Shown: in pieces, positions 8,508 through 17,931 of the stretch | Position numbering within the stretch: position 1 is the first letter of the stretch | Layout: each line of letters begins with the position of its first letter | Assembly (NCBI RefSeq): GCF_000382065.1 | Contig: NZ_KB907498.1 | Span: 316,714 to 380,713, forward strand | Direction of reading: 5' to 3' | DNA from: Stenotrophomonas hibiscicola ATCC 19867 | GTDB lineage: Bacteria; Pseudomonadota; Gammaproteobacteria; Xanthomonadales; Xanthomonadaceae | DNA: 64,000 bases | The notes under the pieces: generated by a model | The model's input: the letters and a program-made list of their open reading frames with translations, nothing else | What the model was told of the DNA's origin: nothing | Databases searched by the model: none | Position numbers and translations under genes: made by a program

Positions 8508-9905
8508 TCAGACGTTCAGCAGCAGGAACTCGCGCTCCCACGAGCTGATGACGCGGAAAAAGGTCTCGTATTCCTTGCGCTTGACCGAGATGTAGGCGCG
8601 GCAGAAACGCTCGCCCAGCAGGGCCTGGAGCTCGCTGCACTGCTCCAGCCCGTCCAGCGCCTCGCCCAGCGAGCGCGGCAGGTTGTAGCCCAGTTCCTTG
8701 GCGCTGCCGGTCACCGGCGCATCCGGTGCCAACCGCTCGCGGATGCCCAGCAGGCCGCAGGCCAGGGTGGCCGCCATTGCCAGGTACGGGTTGGCGTCGG
8801 AGCCGGCGAAACGGCTCTCCACGCGCATGTTTTCCGGCGTATCCAGCGGCACGCGCAGCCCGCAGGTACGGTTGTCGAAGCCCCAGTGCACGTTGCTCGG
8901 CGAGACCTCGCCGAACACCAGGCGGCGGTAGGAGTTCACGTTCGGCGCGAAGAACGCCATCGCCTGCGGCGCGTACTTCTGCAGGCCACCCAGGTAATGG
9001 CCGAACACTGGGCTGAACTCGCCCTCGGCATCGGAATCACCGGCAAAAACGTTGCTGCCGTCACTCATCCGCACCAGGCTCTGGTGGATGTGCATGGCAC
9101 TGCCCGGCTCGTTTTCCATCGGCTTGGCCAGGAAGGTGGCGTACACCCCGTGGCGCATCGCCGCCTCGCGCATGGTGCGCTTGAACAGGAATACCTGGTC
9201 GGCCAGGTCCATCGCATCGGCATGGGTGAAGTTGACCTCCAGCTGCGCCGCACCGGATTCGTGGATCAGCGTGTCCACGTCCAGCTTCATCGCATCGGCG
9301 TAGTCGTACATCAGGTCGAGGATCGGGTCGAACTCGTTGACCGCGTCGATCGAGTACGACTGCCGCGCGGTCTCCGGGCGCCCGGAGCGGCCGGCCGGTG
9401 GCAGCAGCGGGAAGTCCGGGTCGGTGTTCTTCTGCACCAGGAAGAACTCAAGCTCCGGCGCCACCACCGGGCGCAGGCCCAGCTCGGCGTAGGCTGCCAG
9501 CACGCGGCGCAGCACGTTGCGCGGCGCCAGTTCGTGCGGCTCACCGCTCTTGGTGTAGCAATCGTGGATGACCTGCGCGGTGGCGTCGGCCGCCCACGGC
9601 ACCATACGCACCGTGTCCGGATCGGGGCGCAGCATCATGTCCGAGTCGGACGGCGAGGTCAGCTCGTAGTAATCGTCAGGGAACTCGCCGGTGACGGTGG
9701 TGGCGAAGATGCCCTCAGGCAGGCGCGTGCCGTAGTCGTGCGAGAACTTGTCGGCGGGAATGATCTTGCCGCGCGCGTTGCCGGTGATGTCCGGCACCAG
9801 GCACTCCACCTCGGTGATGCGCCGCTCCTTCAGCCAGCGCAGCAGCGTGCTTTCCTGCGGTGCGGGGGGCGTGGCCGTCTTGCGCGGGCGCGTTCGGGAA
9901 CTCAT
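8508..9905 (-). CDS. puuA: Gamma-glutamylputrescine synthetase (glutamine synthetase family)
   Basis: A 465-residue type I glutamine synthetase-like ligase. Metal and substrate motifs are visible: VVAPELEFFLVQ, GAAQLEVNF, GSAMHIHQSL, and FAGSDANPYLAMAA near the nucleotide site. It lacks the adenylylation-site context of true GlnA. PuuA joins glutamate to putrescine, the first step of the glutamylated putrescine pathway. The start at 9905 overlaps the puuD stop by four bases (ATGA), and the longer upstream frame is only puuD read in another frame. Partner genes puuD and puuB adjacent and puuC at 18.8 kb support putrescine rather than another amine as substrate. Confidence 0.9.
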   Translation of the reverse strand: MSSRTRPRKTATPPAPQESTLLRWLKERRITEVECLVPDITGNARGKIIPADKFSHDYGTRLPEGIFATTVTGEFPDDYYELTSPSDSDMMLRPDPDTVRMVPWAADATAQVIHDCYTKSGEPHELAPRNVLRRVLAAYAELGLRPVVAPELEFFLVQKNTDPDFPLLPPAGRSGRPETARQSYSIDAVNEFDPILDLMYDYADAMKLDVDTLIHESGAAQLEVNFTHADAMDLADQVFLFKRTMREAAMRHGVYATFLAKPMENEPGSAMHIHQSLVRMSDGSNVFAGDSDAEGEFSPVFGHYLGGLQKYAPQAMAFFAPNVNSYRRLVFGEVSPSNVHWGFDNRTCGLRVPLDTPENMRVESRFAGSDANPYLAMAATLACGLLGIRERLAPDAPVTGSAKELGYNLPRSLGEALDGLEQCSELQALLGERFCRAYISVKRKEYETFFRVISSWEREFLLLNV

Positions 9906-10663
9906 CGGGAATCCAGTCGGTTCTGTTGGTGCTGCCGGCAAGCCTGGCCGAACGCACGGAAAATAGCGTGATAGAACGGCGCCTGCATGACACGCCACTC
10001 CGGGTGCCACTGTACGCCGAGCACGAAACGATGGTGCAGGCTGCGTGCCGCTTCGACCAGCCCATCGTCGGCCACGGCCTCGACCTGCAGGCCCTGCGCG
10101 AGGCGGGCAATGCCCTGCCCGTGCACCGAATTGACCTGCGCCCGGTCGCTGCCGTGCCACTGCGCCAGCCAGCCATCGGCAACCAGGGTAACCGCGTGGG
10201 CCGGTCCGTACTGCACCTCCACCGGCGCCTGCGGGTCTTCGCGATGGTCAGCCAGGCCAGGCACCGCGTGTACCTGCGGATGCAGGCTGCCACCCAGCGC
10301 GACGTTCAGTTCCTGGAAGCCGCGGCAGATCGCCAGTACCGGAAGATCCTGCGCCAAAGCCTCACGAAGCAACGCGAACGCATTGGCATCACGGGCCGGG
10401 TCATGCAGATTGCCCGGCCAGCTGCGACCGCCCTCGTAGTGCTGCGGTTCGATGTTGCTGACCGCGCCGGTCAACAGCAGGCCATCAAGCCCCTGCAGCC
10501 AGTCGCCAACCGGCAAAGGAGGCTGCAGGCTCGGCAGCACCACCGGGGTCACTTCGGCGGCCTCGGCCAGCGCGCGCACGTACTTCTCGCCGGCCGCCGC
10601 GAAGCGGTGATGGCCGAGCACGGTACTGTCGGTGGGCAGGCCCACCCAGGGCAGGCGGCGCAT
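9902..10663 (-). CDS. puuD: Gamma-glutamyl-GABA hydrolase (class I glutamine amidotransferase-like)
   Basis: A 253-residue peptidase C26/class I amidotransferase-fold hydrolase. The nucleophile is C113 in AICRGFQELN, and the rest of the triad is H220 and E222 in GVQWHPEW. PuuD cleaves gamma-glutamyl-GABA to glutamate and GABA, the last step of the Puu pathway. It is the first gene of a leftward unit puuD-puuA-potF and overlaps puuA by an ATGA junction. It diverges from puuB across 161 bases, which probably hold both promoters. No puuR-like repressor gene lies in the window. Confidence 0.9.
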   Translation of the reverse strand: MRRLPWVGLPTDSTVLGHHRFAAAGEKYVRALAEAAEVTPVVLPSLQPPLPVGDWLQGLDGLLLTGAVSNIEPQHYEGGRSWPGNLHDPARDANAFALLREALAQDLPVLAICRGFQELNVALGGSLHPQVHAVPGLADHREDPQAPVEVQYGPAHAVTLVADGWLAQWHGSDRAQVNSVHGQGIARLAQGLQVEAVADDGLVEAARSLHHRFVLGVQWHPEWRVMQAPFYHAIFRAFGQACRQHQQNRLDSR

Positions 10664-10824
10664 GGAAAAACTCCTTGACGTGCCGACACGTTACCCGTCG
10701 CCCGGCGAAGGCGGCAAGTCGTCGCCGTCACACCATGGCTGTCACGCATCGGCGAAACTACGCGGGTGAATGCTGATCGTCCTCCCCCGCTCCCCCCTCC
10801 CGCACTGCGCCCGCGAGGCCTGCG

Positions 10825-12102
10825 GTGAGCGCCGCCTTCCCGCCCAGCTGGTACGCCGCCAGCCTGCCCGAACCGCCCGCACTGCCCTCGTTGCGGGGGG
10901 ATGTGCAGGCCGATGTCGCGGTGCTGGGCGCCGGCTATACCGGCCTGACCGCAGCCCTGGAACTGGCTACGCGCGGCCAGCGCGTGGTGGTGCTGGACGC
11001 GCAGCGGATCGGCTGGGGCGCGTCCGGTCGCAACGGTGGCCAGGCGCTGGTCGGCTATGGCTGCGAGGTGGACGAGCTGGAGCGTCAGCTCGGTCGTGAT
11101 GATGCGCGCCACCTGTTCGACTGGTCACGCGACGCGGTGCAGGCAATGCGCACACGCATCGATCGCCACGGCATCGACTGCCATTGGGTGGAAGGCCACG
11201 CCAGCGTCGCCATCCGCGAACGCCATGAGCGCGACCTGCGGGCTAACTGCGAGCATCTGCAACGCCACTACGACTACCCCATGCAGTGGTGGGACCGTGA
11301 TGCCCTGCGCGCACAGCTGGACAGCCCGCGCTACCGCGCCGCGATGTTCGATCCGCTCAGCGCGCATCTGCAGCCCCTGGCCTATGCCCGCGGACTGGCC
11401 GATGCGGCGCGTGCGGCCGGCGCGGTGATCCATGAGAACTCCGCAGTGACCCGCGTGCAGCGCGGACCGCAGCCCACCCTGCATACCGCGCAGGGAAGCG
11501 TGCGCGCCGCGCATCTGGTGGTGGCCGGCAACGCCTGGCTGCAGGGCCTGCTGCCCGAGCTGGAACGGCGGATCATGCCGGTCGGCACCTATATCGGCGC
11601 CAGCGCGCCGCTGGGTGCCGAGCGCGCCCATGCCCTGATCGGCAACAACATGGCCGTGGCCGACACCGCCTGGGCACTGGACTACTTCCGTCTCAGCCAC
11701 GACCACCGCCTGCTGTTTGGTGGCCGTGCCAGCTATTCAGCACTGCCCCCGCCCGGCCTGCGCAGGGTGATGCAGCGGCGCATGCACCAGGTATTCCCGC
11801 AGCTGGCCGACGTGGCACTGGAGCAGGTCTGGGGCGGTTATGTGGACATTACCCGCAACCGCGCCCCACATTGGGGTCGACTGGACGGCAATCTGTACTT
11901 CGCGCAGGGGTTCTCCGGCCATGGGGTGGCCGCCGCCGGGCTGGCCGGCGAGGTGATCGCCGCCGCCATTGCAGGCCAGAGTGAGCGCCTGGACGTGTTC
12001 CAGCGCCTGCGGCATGCCCCCTTCCCTGGCGGCCGGCTGCTGCGCACGCCGCTGCTGGTGGCGGCGATGTCGTGGTACAAGCTGCGGGATGCGTTGTGGT
12101 GA
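10825..12102 (+). CDS. puuB: FAD-dependent gamma-glutamylputrescine oxidase
   Basis: A 425-residue DAO-family flavoenzyme with the dinucleotide motif GAGYTG (35-40) after a short leader containing SWY, as in PuuB/OrdL proteins. Further family signatures are RIGWGASGRNGGQALVGYG and, near the end, GRLDGNLYFAQGFSGHGVAAAGLAGEVIA. It oxidises gamma-glutamylputrescine to the aldehyde with H2O2 release. The start is a GTG at 10825. It is divergent from puuD, so catabolic genes are split over two transcripts from one regulatory gap. A related substrate such as another gamma-glutamyl amine cannot be excluded. Confidence 0.9.
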   Translation: MSAAFPPSWYAASLPEPPALPSLRGDVQADVAVLGAGYTGLTAALELATRGQRVVVLDAQRIGWGASGRNGGQALVGYGCEVDELERQLGRDDARHLFDWSRDAVQAMRTRIDRHGIDCHWVEGHASVAIRERHERDLRANCEHLQRHYDYPMQWWDRDALRAQLDSPRYRAAMFDPLSAHLQPLAYARGLADAARAAGAVIHENSAVTRVQRGPQPTLHTAQGSVRAAHLVVAGNAWLQGLLPELERRIMPVGTYIGASAPLGAERAHALIGNNMAVADTAWALDYFRLSHDHRLLFGGRASYSALPPPGLRRVMQRRMHQVFPQLADVALEQVWGGYVDITRNRAPHWGRLDGNLYFAQGFSGHGVAAAGLAGEVIAAAIAGQSERLDVFQRLRHAPFPGGRLLRTPLLVAAMSWYKLRDALW

Positions 12103-12315
12103 AACAGTGAGCTGACACGGAGAGATTCCGAAGAACTGGCAATTCCCGGACCTCCACAGCATGTGAAGAGCACTCATCCAGAAGGGCGTGACGGAATTCT
12201 CATTTGATCGGCAGATCGCATCGGCAATTGCATTATCTATTTCATGCCGATACCGTCCCTCAGAACCGGGTCCCGCGGCGAATGGATGCTGACAGGGAAC
12301 GTACTAGAGGGAGAT

Positions 12316-13926
12316 GTGCGATTGAACTGGTGGAATGAAGGCCTGCAGTTGAAGTTGCGTATCCGCCCGGCGGGGCTGGTCCTTGCGCTGTTGTACGCCA
12401 TCGCATGCTGGGCGTCTCGCCAGTTGTCGCTCGACCAGTTCTACCTGCCCGCCGGCGTCCGCGTGGCTGCGGTGCTGTTGTTCCCGCCTCGATGGTGGCC
12501 GTACCTGCTGCTGGGCGAATACGCCTACTTTGCGCAGATGCGCGTGCCAATGATCGAGAAGTATGGACTGGCCTGGATAGTGCTTGGTTCGGCACTGCTG
12601 ATGCCTGCAGTGATGCTGATCGTGCATCTGCACCGGAAAATGATGGTGACCACGAAGAATGCATGGCTGATTTCAGTCGCGGCGGCTTCGGCACTGGTGG
12701 TCACGGCGCTCAATCTGATGTTGGCACACCTTCTGTGGCCGACACCTCCGGAGATGCCGGTACTTGCGAGCATCGCGCGCCTGGTCGTTGGCGACTTCAT
12801 CGGCATACTGACCCTTGCACCGCTTGCGTTGCTGTGGACACGCCGGACCGGCAACGCCCGTTGGACATCAGGTTTCGCCCCGCCTGCACTCGCTGCCCTG
12901 ACGCTGATGGCCATAATTGGCCTGTATGCCGCACAGCTGCCCTTGGACGAAGCCAACGCCAAGACATCGATGCAGCTGCTGATGGCGCTGCCGGTCGTCG
13001 TGCTCACCTGTCTGTATGGCTGGCGAGGTGCGGCGATCGGAGTACCGTCGCTCAACCTGATCATTGGCCTGACCACCCCAAGCCCCTACACGGGTGCGTT
13101 CGATCCAGCTGCGTTCGCGACCCAGCAGATCATGGCGGTCACCGGCGCTGCACTGCTGGTGTTAGGGTCGCGCATCACCCACTACTACCACCGTTCGCGA
13201 TTGGGCGAAGTGGGTGAAAGAGATGCGCTCAAGCACGCGCGCAATTCACTGGTGGCAAGCGAGCTTGATCTCCGTGAGCGCGCGCGACACCTGAGGAAGC
13301 TGGGGGACGGCATCGACACCTCGCTCAGCGAGGTGGTGAATTGGCTCAATGCGCATGGCCATCCCACGATAGCGAACAGTCTCCTGCATATGGCTTCGGT
13401 CCATTCGCGACAGTTCCGCGAACAAACCAGCATGGTCTATCCCGCAGCACTGGAACATCTTGGGCTCTACGTCGCCCTCCAGGCCGGCGGCGTACGCGAA
13501 ACCTGGGACCTGAGCCATCGCGTGATGCGCCCTCGATTGCTCGGCGATCCCTGTCAGCTCAGTGTCGGCCTGCAGCTGGCCGCCTATCGCGCCCTCACCG
13601 ATGCCGTTTCGCTGTTGATCAACAGGGAATCCGGTCAGATCAGCATCCGCGTGCGTTGCGGCAGGAGAGGAGGACGCCGCGGCATCCTGATGACGGTCGC
13701 ACTGCTGGATTCATACCGCAGCCTGTCACCGTCAACCGTCACCGCCACGGTCGAGCGCTTGGCTGGCCGCACGATTGCCTATGGCGGAACAGTGCAGTGC
13801 CATCGGAATCGGATACGGATGGCGATGGTGGAGACGGGTGACTCCGCCGCCATCGGCATTGCATCGTTCAACGCTATGGATCACGTGACCACCTCCGGGC
13901 AGGGAAACTCGCAGACCCAGATCTGA
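12316..13926 (+). CDS. MASE1-domain membrane protein with degenerate kinase-like C-terminus
   Basis: About 536 residues. The first 300 or so form eight or so membrane helices resembling the MASE1 sensor domain (LPAGVRVAAVLLFPPRWWPYLLLGEY; LVVGDFIGILTLAPLALLW). After a predicted helical stretch (ALKHARNSLVASELDLRERARHLRKL) comes a region reminiscent of the dimerisation and ATPase parts of HisKA_3-type kinases (PAALEHLGLYVALQ; LQLAAYRALTDAVSLL). However, the usual Asn of the N-box is Asp and glycine-rich ATP boxes are not evident, so it is probably not an active kinase. The GTG at 12316 has a GGGAG site four bases upstream; an in-frame ATG at 12244 is the alternative. The ligand is unknown. Confidence 0.7.
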   Translation: MRLNWWNEGLQLKLRIRPAGLVLALLYAIACWASRQLSLDQFYLPAGVRVAAVLLFPPRWWPYLLLGEYAYFAQMRVPMIEKYGLAWIVLGSALLMPAVMLIVHLHRKMMVTTKNAWLISVAAASALVVTALNLMLAHLLWPTPPEMPVLASIARLVVGDFIGILTLAPLALLWTRRTGNARWTSGFAPPALAALTLMAIIGLYAAQLPLDEANAKTSMQLLMALPVVVLTCLYGWRGAAIGVPSLNLIIGLTTPSPYTGAFDPAAFATQQIMAVTGAALLVLGSRITHYYHRSRLGEVGERDALKHARNSLVASELDLRERARHLRKLGDGIDTSLSEVVNWLNAHGHPTIANSLLHMASVHSRQFREQTSMVYPAALEHLGLYVALQAGGVRETWDLSHRVMRPRLLGDPCQLSVGLQLAAYRALTDAVSLLINRESGQISIRVRCGRRGGRRGILMTVALLDSYRSLSPSTVTATVERLAGRTIAYGGTVQCHRNRIRMAMVETGDSAAIGIASFNAMDHVTTSGQGNSQTQI

Positions 13927-14037
13927 TGGCCGGTGTCCGCCAAAGGGCCGGCCCTACAATAATCGCCCTCTGCCGCGTTCATCGCGGCAAGCGCAGCGGC
14001 GCAGGATATCCCGACACCGCTGCGCACTTCTACGTCT

Positions 14038-14463
14038 TTACGGTGTTTCAACCGACCAGATGACCTCGCCGCCACTACGATAACGCACCAGCGAAAAATC
14101 GCTGCCGCTGTAGATCTGCGAGCGGCTGGCGCCTGCCGGTATCTGGATCTTCTGCTGGGGCAGCGAAACCTTGGTCGCATTGTTGCCTGCCGGCAGCACC
14201 CAGTAGGTCCCCCCTGCGTTGCCGATAATCAGCTGCACGTTTCCGAGGAGGTCGTTCACCTGCAAATAGGTAATGCCATCACGCTGGAATCCATACAGCT
14301 GCCAGCTGGGGTCCTGGCTGAGATTGACCGCAGCCGGACTGGCCTGCCCCAACCCAGCCGTAGCCAATGGCTTTCCATGAAAATCCGAGGGACCGCCCGC
14401 GATTGCCGGGGCAGCGGCAATCATCAGAAATCCAGTAGCCGCACCAAAACATAAAAATCGCAC
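14038..14463 (-). CDS. Small secreted protein of unknown function
   Basis: A 141-residue protein with a Sec signal peptide (MRFLCFGAATGFLMIAAAPAIA, cleavage after residue 22). The mature part of about 119 residues is rich in beta-type sequence (SWQLYGFQRDGITYLQVNDLLGNVQLIIGNAGGTYWVLPAG) and has no cysteine, so an exported single-domain beta protein is likely. I do not recognise a family. Base composition looks poorer in GC than its neighbours, as in the gap around 14400-14530, which suggests a later arrival. It is convergent with the MASE1 gene and divergent from the diguanylate cyclase. Confidence 0.65.
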   Translation of the reverse strand: MRFLCFGAATGFLMIAAAPAIAGGPSDFHGKPLATAGLGQASPAAVNLSQDPSWQLYGFQRDGITYLQVNDLLGNVQLIIGNAGGTYWVLPAGNNATKVSLPQQKIQIPAGASRSQIYSGSDFSLVRYRSGGEVIWSVETP

Positions 14464-14610
14464 AGTGACCTCCAGGTCGAAGTTGAAATCGAGAACCTCC
14501 AGCTGATACTAACCGCTTCCCATCTGAGCAATGGGCCAAACGACGAGCACGGACGTTTTCGTCCTAAAGTTACGCCCGAAACCGCCGCTATCCGTGCCGA
14601 GCCCTCCTTT

Positions 14611-15969
14611 GTGAGCCACCGCATCATGCCCGTCCTGCCGCAGGCCGCCGTCGATGGCGACCTGGCCGATCCCCTGCCACAGCGGATCCTGCTGGTCGAA
14701 AATTCCCGTGCGTTCACCGGCATGCTGCGCGAAGCCATCGAACAGCGCCTGGAACTGCCGGTGGTGATCGCTTCCACCCTCGCCGAGGCCGATCGCCTGC
14801 TCAGCGAAGGTGCCGGCTGGTTCCTGGTGCTGACCGGGCTGGTGCTGGCCGACGGCGACCGTGATGCGGTGGTCGAGTTCTTCCTGAAGCGCGACCTGCC
14901 AACGGTGGTGGTCAGCGGCGTGTACGACGAGGACCTGCGCAAGCGCGTGCTGCAGCAGCAGATCATCGATTACGTGCTGAAGAACACCCCCGGCAGCATC
15001 GATTACCTGGTGTGGCTGGTGCAGCGGCTGGAACGCAACCGCCGCATCGCCGCGCTGGTGGTGGACGATTCGCCGTCTGCGCGTGGCTACGCTGCGGCCC
15101 TGCTGCGCATGTACGGCCATGAGGTGCATGAAGCCGCCGACGGCAACGAGGGCCTGGCTGCCATCGAGGCGCATCCGGCAATCCGCCTGGCGGTGGTCGA
15201 TCAGGAAATGCCCGGCATGCAGGGCGTGGAGTTCACCCGCCGCCTGCGTACCCTGCGCTCGCGCGACAAGGTGGCGGTGATCGGCATCTCCGGCAATACC
15301 GATGCCTCGCTGATCCCACGCTTCCTTAAGAACGGTGCGAACGACTTCCTGCGCAAGCCGTTCTCGCGCGAGGAGTTTTTCTGCCGCGTCTCGCAGAACG
15401 TGGACCAGCTGGAGCTGATCGGCACTCTGCAGGATCTGGCCACCCGCGACTTCCTCACCGGGCTGCCCAACCGACGCTTCTTCCTGGAACAGAGCCAGCG
15501 CCAGCTGCCACAGCTGCAGCTGCATGGCCAGTGCGTGGCGGTGGCGATGATCGACATCGACCACTTCAAGCACATCAACGACACCCACGGCCACGAGGCC
15601 GGCGATGATGCGCTGCGCTCGGTGGCCGGCGCGGTGGCCGCACATGCACGCAGCCAGGACCTGATCGCACGCTTCGGTGGCGAGGAGTTCTGCCTGCTGG
15701 TGCCGGACATGGAACAGGACGAGGCGCTGCTGTACTTCGAGGAACTGCGCCAGCGCATCGCTGCGCTGGAAGTGGACATCGGCAGCGCTACCCTGCGCAT
15801 GACCGTGAGCATCGGCCTGTGCTGCCTGCGCCCGCAGCGCGATGCGCTGCACCGGCTGATCTCCGAGGCCGACCGCCAGCTGTACCTGGCCAAGGCCGGT
15901 GGCCGCAACCGGGTCAGCTGCACCACGGTGGCCAGCCCGCTGCGCCCCCGCGAGCCTGCCCTGCCTTGA
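14611..15969 (+). CDS. PleD-like diguanylate cyclase with two receiver domains
   Basis: A 452-residue protein: receiver 1 (about 22-140), receiver 2 (about 148-270) and a GGDEF domain (about 285-440). The catalytic signature is GGEEF at 356-360, with the inhibitory-site motif RSQD five residues before it, so it should make c-di-GMP and be feedback-inhibited. Receiver 2 is intact (VVDDS, VVDQEMPGMQG phospho-Asp, LRKPF). Receiver 1 has ILLVENS and VVSG but Gly where the phospho-Asp belongs (LTGLVLADG), so it is probably a non-phosphorylated adaptor. The start is GTG 14611; ATG 14626 is possible. No cognate kinase is adjacent. Confidence 0.9.
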   Translation: MSHRIMPVLPQAAVDGDLADPLPQRILLVENSRAFTGMLREAIEQRLELPVVIASTLAEADRLLSEGAGWFLVLTGLVLADGDRDAVVEFFLKRDLPTVVVSGVYDEDLRKRVLQQQIIDYVLKNTPGSIDYLVWLVQRLERNRRIAALVVDDSPSARGYAAALLRMYGHEVHEAADGNEGLAAIEAHPAIRLAVVDQEMPGMQGVEFTRRLRTLRSRDKVAVIGISGNTDASLIPRFLKNGANDFLRKPFSREEFFCRVSQNVDQLELIGTLQDLATRDFLTGLPNRRFFLEQSQRQLPQLQLHGQCVAVAMIDIDHFKHINDTHGHEAGDDALRSVAGAVAAHARSQDLIARFGGEEFCLLVPDMEQDEALLYFEELRQRIAALEVDIGSATLRMTVSIGLCCLRPQRDALHRLISEADRQLYLAKAGGRNRVSCTTVASPLRPREPALP

Positions 15970-16055
15970 CCGGCCCGCCTTGATCCAGATCAACGCCGCA
16001 CCCGCGCGGCAGTTCTACAGTCGGCCCCGACATACGCATGAAGGGGAGCCGGGGG

Positions 16056-16517
16056 ATGGCACTACTGGTCTGGCAGGACGATCTGAACATCGGCATCGAT
16101 GTGATCGACCAACAACACCGCCGCATCATCGAGATGCTCAACCACCTGCACGTGGCACAGGCCAGCATGCAGCGTGCGGCGGTGGGTGAAGTGATCGACG
16201 AAGTGGTGGACTACACCCTGTCGCACTTCGCGTTCGAGGAAGAGCTGATGGAAGAGGCGGGCTATCCGTTCTGTGCCGCGCACAAGCGCGTGCACGAGGT
16301 CTTCATCAAGCGGGTATCGGAATACCGCATGCGCTTCCAGGCCGGCGAGGACATCAGCGACGAACTACGGACCATGCTCTCGCGCTGGCTGTTCAACCAT
16401 ATCCGTGGTGATGACCAGGCCTATGCCGAACAGGTCAAGGCGCACCTGAACCAGTTCGCCCGCGAACACCAGGGCGGTGGCTGGCTGGGTCGCACGCTCA
16501 AGCGCTTCTTTGGTTGA
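16056..16517 (+). CDS. Bacteriohemerythrin, single-domain O2-binding di-iron protein
   Basis: A 153-residue hemerythrin. The complete diiron ligand set is present: H21, H57 and E61 (HxxxE), H76 and H80 (HxxxH), and H115 and D120 (HxxxxD). The opening [19 protein letters not shown] is diagnostic. Family members bind O2 reversibly, for storage, delivery or sensing. The start at 16056 is preferred because AAGGGGAG lies seven bases upstream; the earlier in-frame ATG at 16038 would place that site inside the coding sequence. It follows the two-receiver diguanylate cyclase on the same strand. Its 3' end overlaps the convergent MFS gene by 20 bases. Confidence 0.92.
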   Translation: MALLVWQDDLNIGIDVIDQQHRRIIEMLNHLHVAQASMQRAAVGEVIDEVVDYTLSHFAFEEELMEEAGYPFCAAHKRVHEVFIKRVSEYRMRFQAGEDISDELRTMLSRWLFNHIRGDDQAYAEQVKAHLNQFAREHQGGGWLGRTLKRFFG

Positions 16518-17799
16518 GCCGCAGCGCGCGCCGGTGCAGTGCCACCAGCGCGCACAGGGTGGCAACCGCGGTCAGGCACAGGTAGTAGCCGACCGCGACC
16601 AGGCCGAAGCGTTCCGCCAGCCAGGTGGCCAGGTACGGCGCCGGCGCCGCACCCAGAATGCCGGCCAGGTTGAATGACAGCGAGGCGCCGGTGTAGCGCA
16701 CTTCCACCGGGTAGATTTCGGCCAGGAAGGTGCCACAGGGGCCGTAGGTCAGCCCCATCAGGAACAATCCCAGGCACAGGAACGCAGTGACCAGCCATGG
16801 GCTGTGCGGCTGGAACAGCGGTGCGAACAGCACGCCGAAGCCGACAATCAGCACGCTGGCGACGATCATGGTGCGACGCGTGCCCCAGCGGTCGCCATAG
16901 CGTGCCGACAGCGGGATGCCCAGCGCGAAGAACAGCATGCCGGCCATCTGCATCAGCAGGAACTGCTCGCGGCTGTAGCCCAGCACGGCGGTGCCATGGC
17001 CGAGGCTGAACACGGTCATCAGGTAGAACAGCACGAAGGTGGCGAACGCGCCCAGGGTACCCAGCAGCATCGGCACCGGGTGGTCACGCAGCACCGTCCA
17101 CATCGGCAGCCGCACCGGCGCCTTGCGCTCCAGCGCCTGCCTGAAATCGGGGGTCTCGTGGATGTTCAGGCGCACCCACAGGCCGAGGCCGACCAGCAAC
17201 GCGCTGGCCACGAACGGAATGCGCCAGCCCCACTGCAGGAAGTCGTCCTGGCTCAGGCAGCGGCCGAGCACCAGGAAAATGCCGGCCGACAGCAGGAAGC
17301 CAAGCGGCGCACCCAGCTGCGGGAACATGCCATACCAGGCGCGCTTGCCCGGCGGTGCGTTCTCAGTGGCCAGCAGCACCGCCCCGCCCCACTCGCCACC
17401 CAGCCCCAGGCCCTGGCCGAAGCGGCACAGCGCCAGCAACGCGGGGGCCCACAGGCCAATCTGTGCATGGGTGGGCAACAGGCCGATCAGCACCGTGGAC
17501 AAGCCCATGGTCAGCAGCGCGGCCACCAGCGTGGCCTTGCGGCCGATACGGTCACCGAAGTGGCCGAACACTGCCGAGCCCACCGGGCGCGCGATGAACG
17601 CGACCGCGAACGTTGCCAGTGACTGCAGCAGCGCCGCCTGCTCGCTGCTGTCCGGGAAGAACAGGTGCGGGAACACCAGCACGGCGGCCGTGGCGTAGAT
17701 GTAGAAATCGAAGAATTCGATGGTGGTGCCGATCAGGCTGGCCAGCAGGACACGACGGGGGGAATTCACGGACGGCGCGGCAGCGGTGATCGTCGACAT
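16498..17799 (-). CDS. MFS transporter, metabolite:H+ symporter family
   Basis: A 433-residue 12-helix permease. The opening [32 protein letters not shown] and the loop motif [24 protein letters not shown] place it in the MHS group with ProP, KgtP, ShiA and citrate carriers. [28 protein letters not shown] is the conserved helix 4-5 segment of the same group. The substrate is probably an organic acid or betaine-like metabolite; sequence alone does not decide. The start at 17799 (MSTITAAAP) gives the usual short N-tail, while upstream in-frame codons add an unconserved 35 residues. It is convergent with the hemerythrin gene. Confidence 0.88.
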   Translation of the reverse strand: MSTITAAAPSVNSPRRVLLASLIGTTIEFFDFYIYATAAVLVFPHLFFPDSSEQAALLQSLATFAVAFIARPVGSAVFGHFGDRIGRKATLVAALLTMGLSTVLIGLLPTHAQIGLWAPALLALCRFGQGLGLGGEWGGAVLLATENAPPGKRAWYGMFPQLGAPLGFLLSAGIFLVLGRCLSQDDFLQWGWRIPFVASALLVGLGLWVRLNIHETPDFRQALERKAPVRLPMWTVLRDHPVPMLLGTLGAFATFVLFYLMTVFSLGHGTAVLGYSREQFLLMQMAGMLFFALGIPLSARYGDRWGTRRTMIVASVLIVGFGVLFAPLFQPHSPWLVTAFLCLGLFLMGLTYGPCGTFLAEIYPVEVRYTGASLSFNLAGILGAAPAPYLATWLAERFGLVAVGYYLCLTAVATLCALVALHRRALRLNQRSA

Positions 17800-17931
17800 C
17801 GGCAACACGGGTAACGGCGGATCGCCCGATTCTGCCACGGGCCGATGGCCGCACGGGGCGATGGTTTCAGCCGACACCGATGCCAACGGAATTTTTCGGG
17901 CCACCCGCTAGGCTGCGCCACCGGTCCCTGC

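Noticed and set aside
14509..15993. 494-codon open frame opposite the two-receiver diguanylate cyclase
   Set aside because: The + strand frame has intact receiver and GGEEF motifs; the minus frame has none.
16038..16055. Earlier ATG for the hemerythrin gene
   Set aside because: The sequence just after it (AAGGGGAG) is the ribosome binding site for the ATG at 16056, and the family begins with the later residues.
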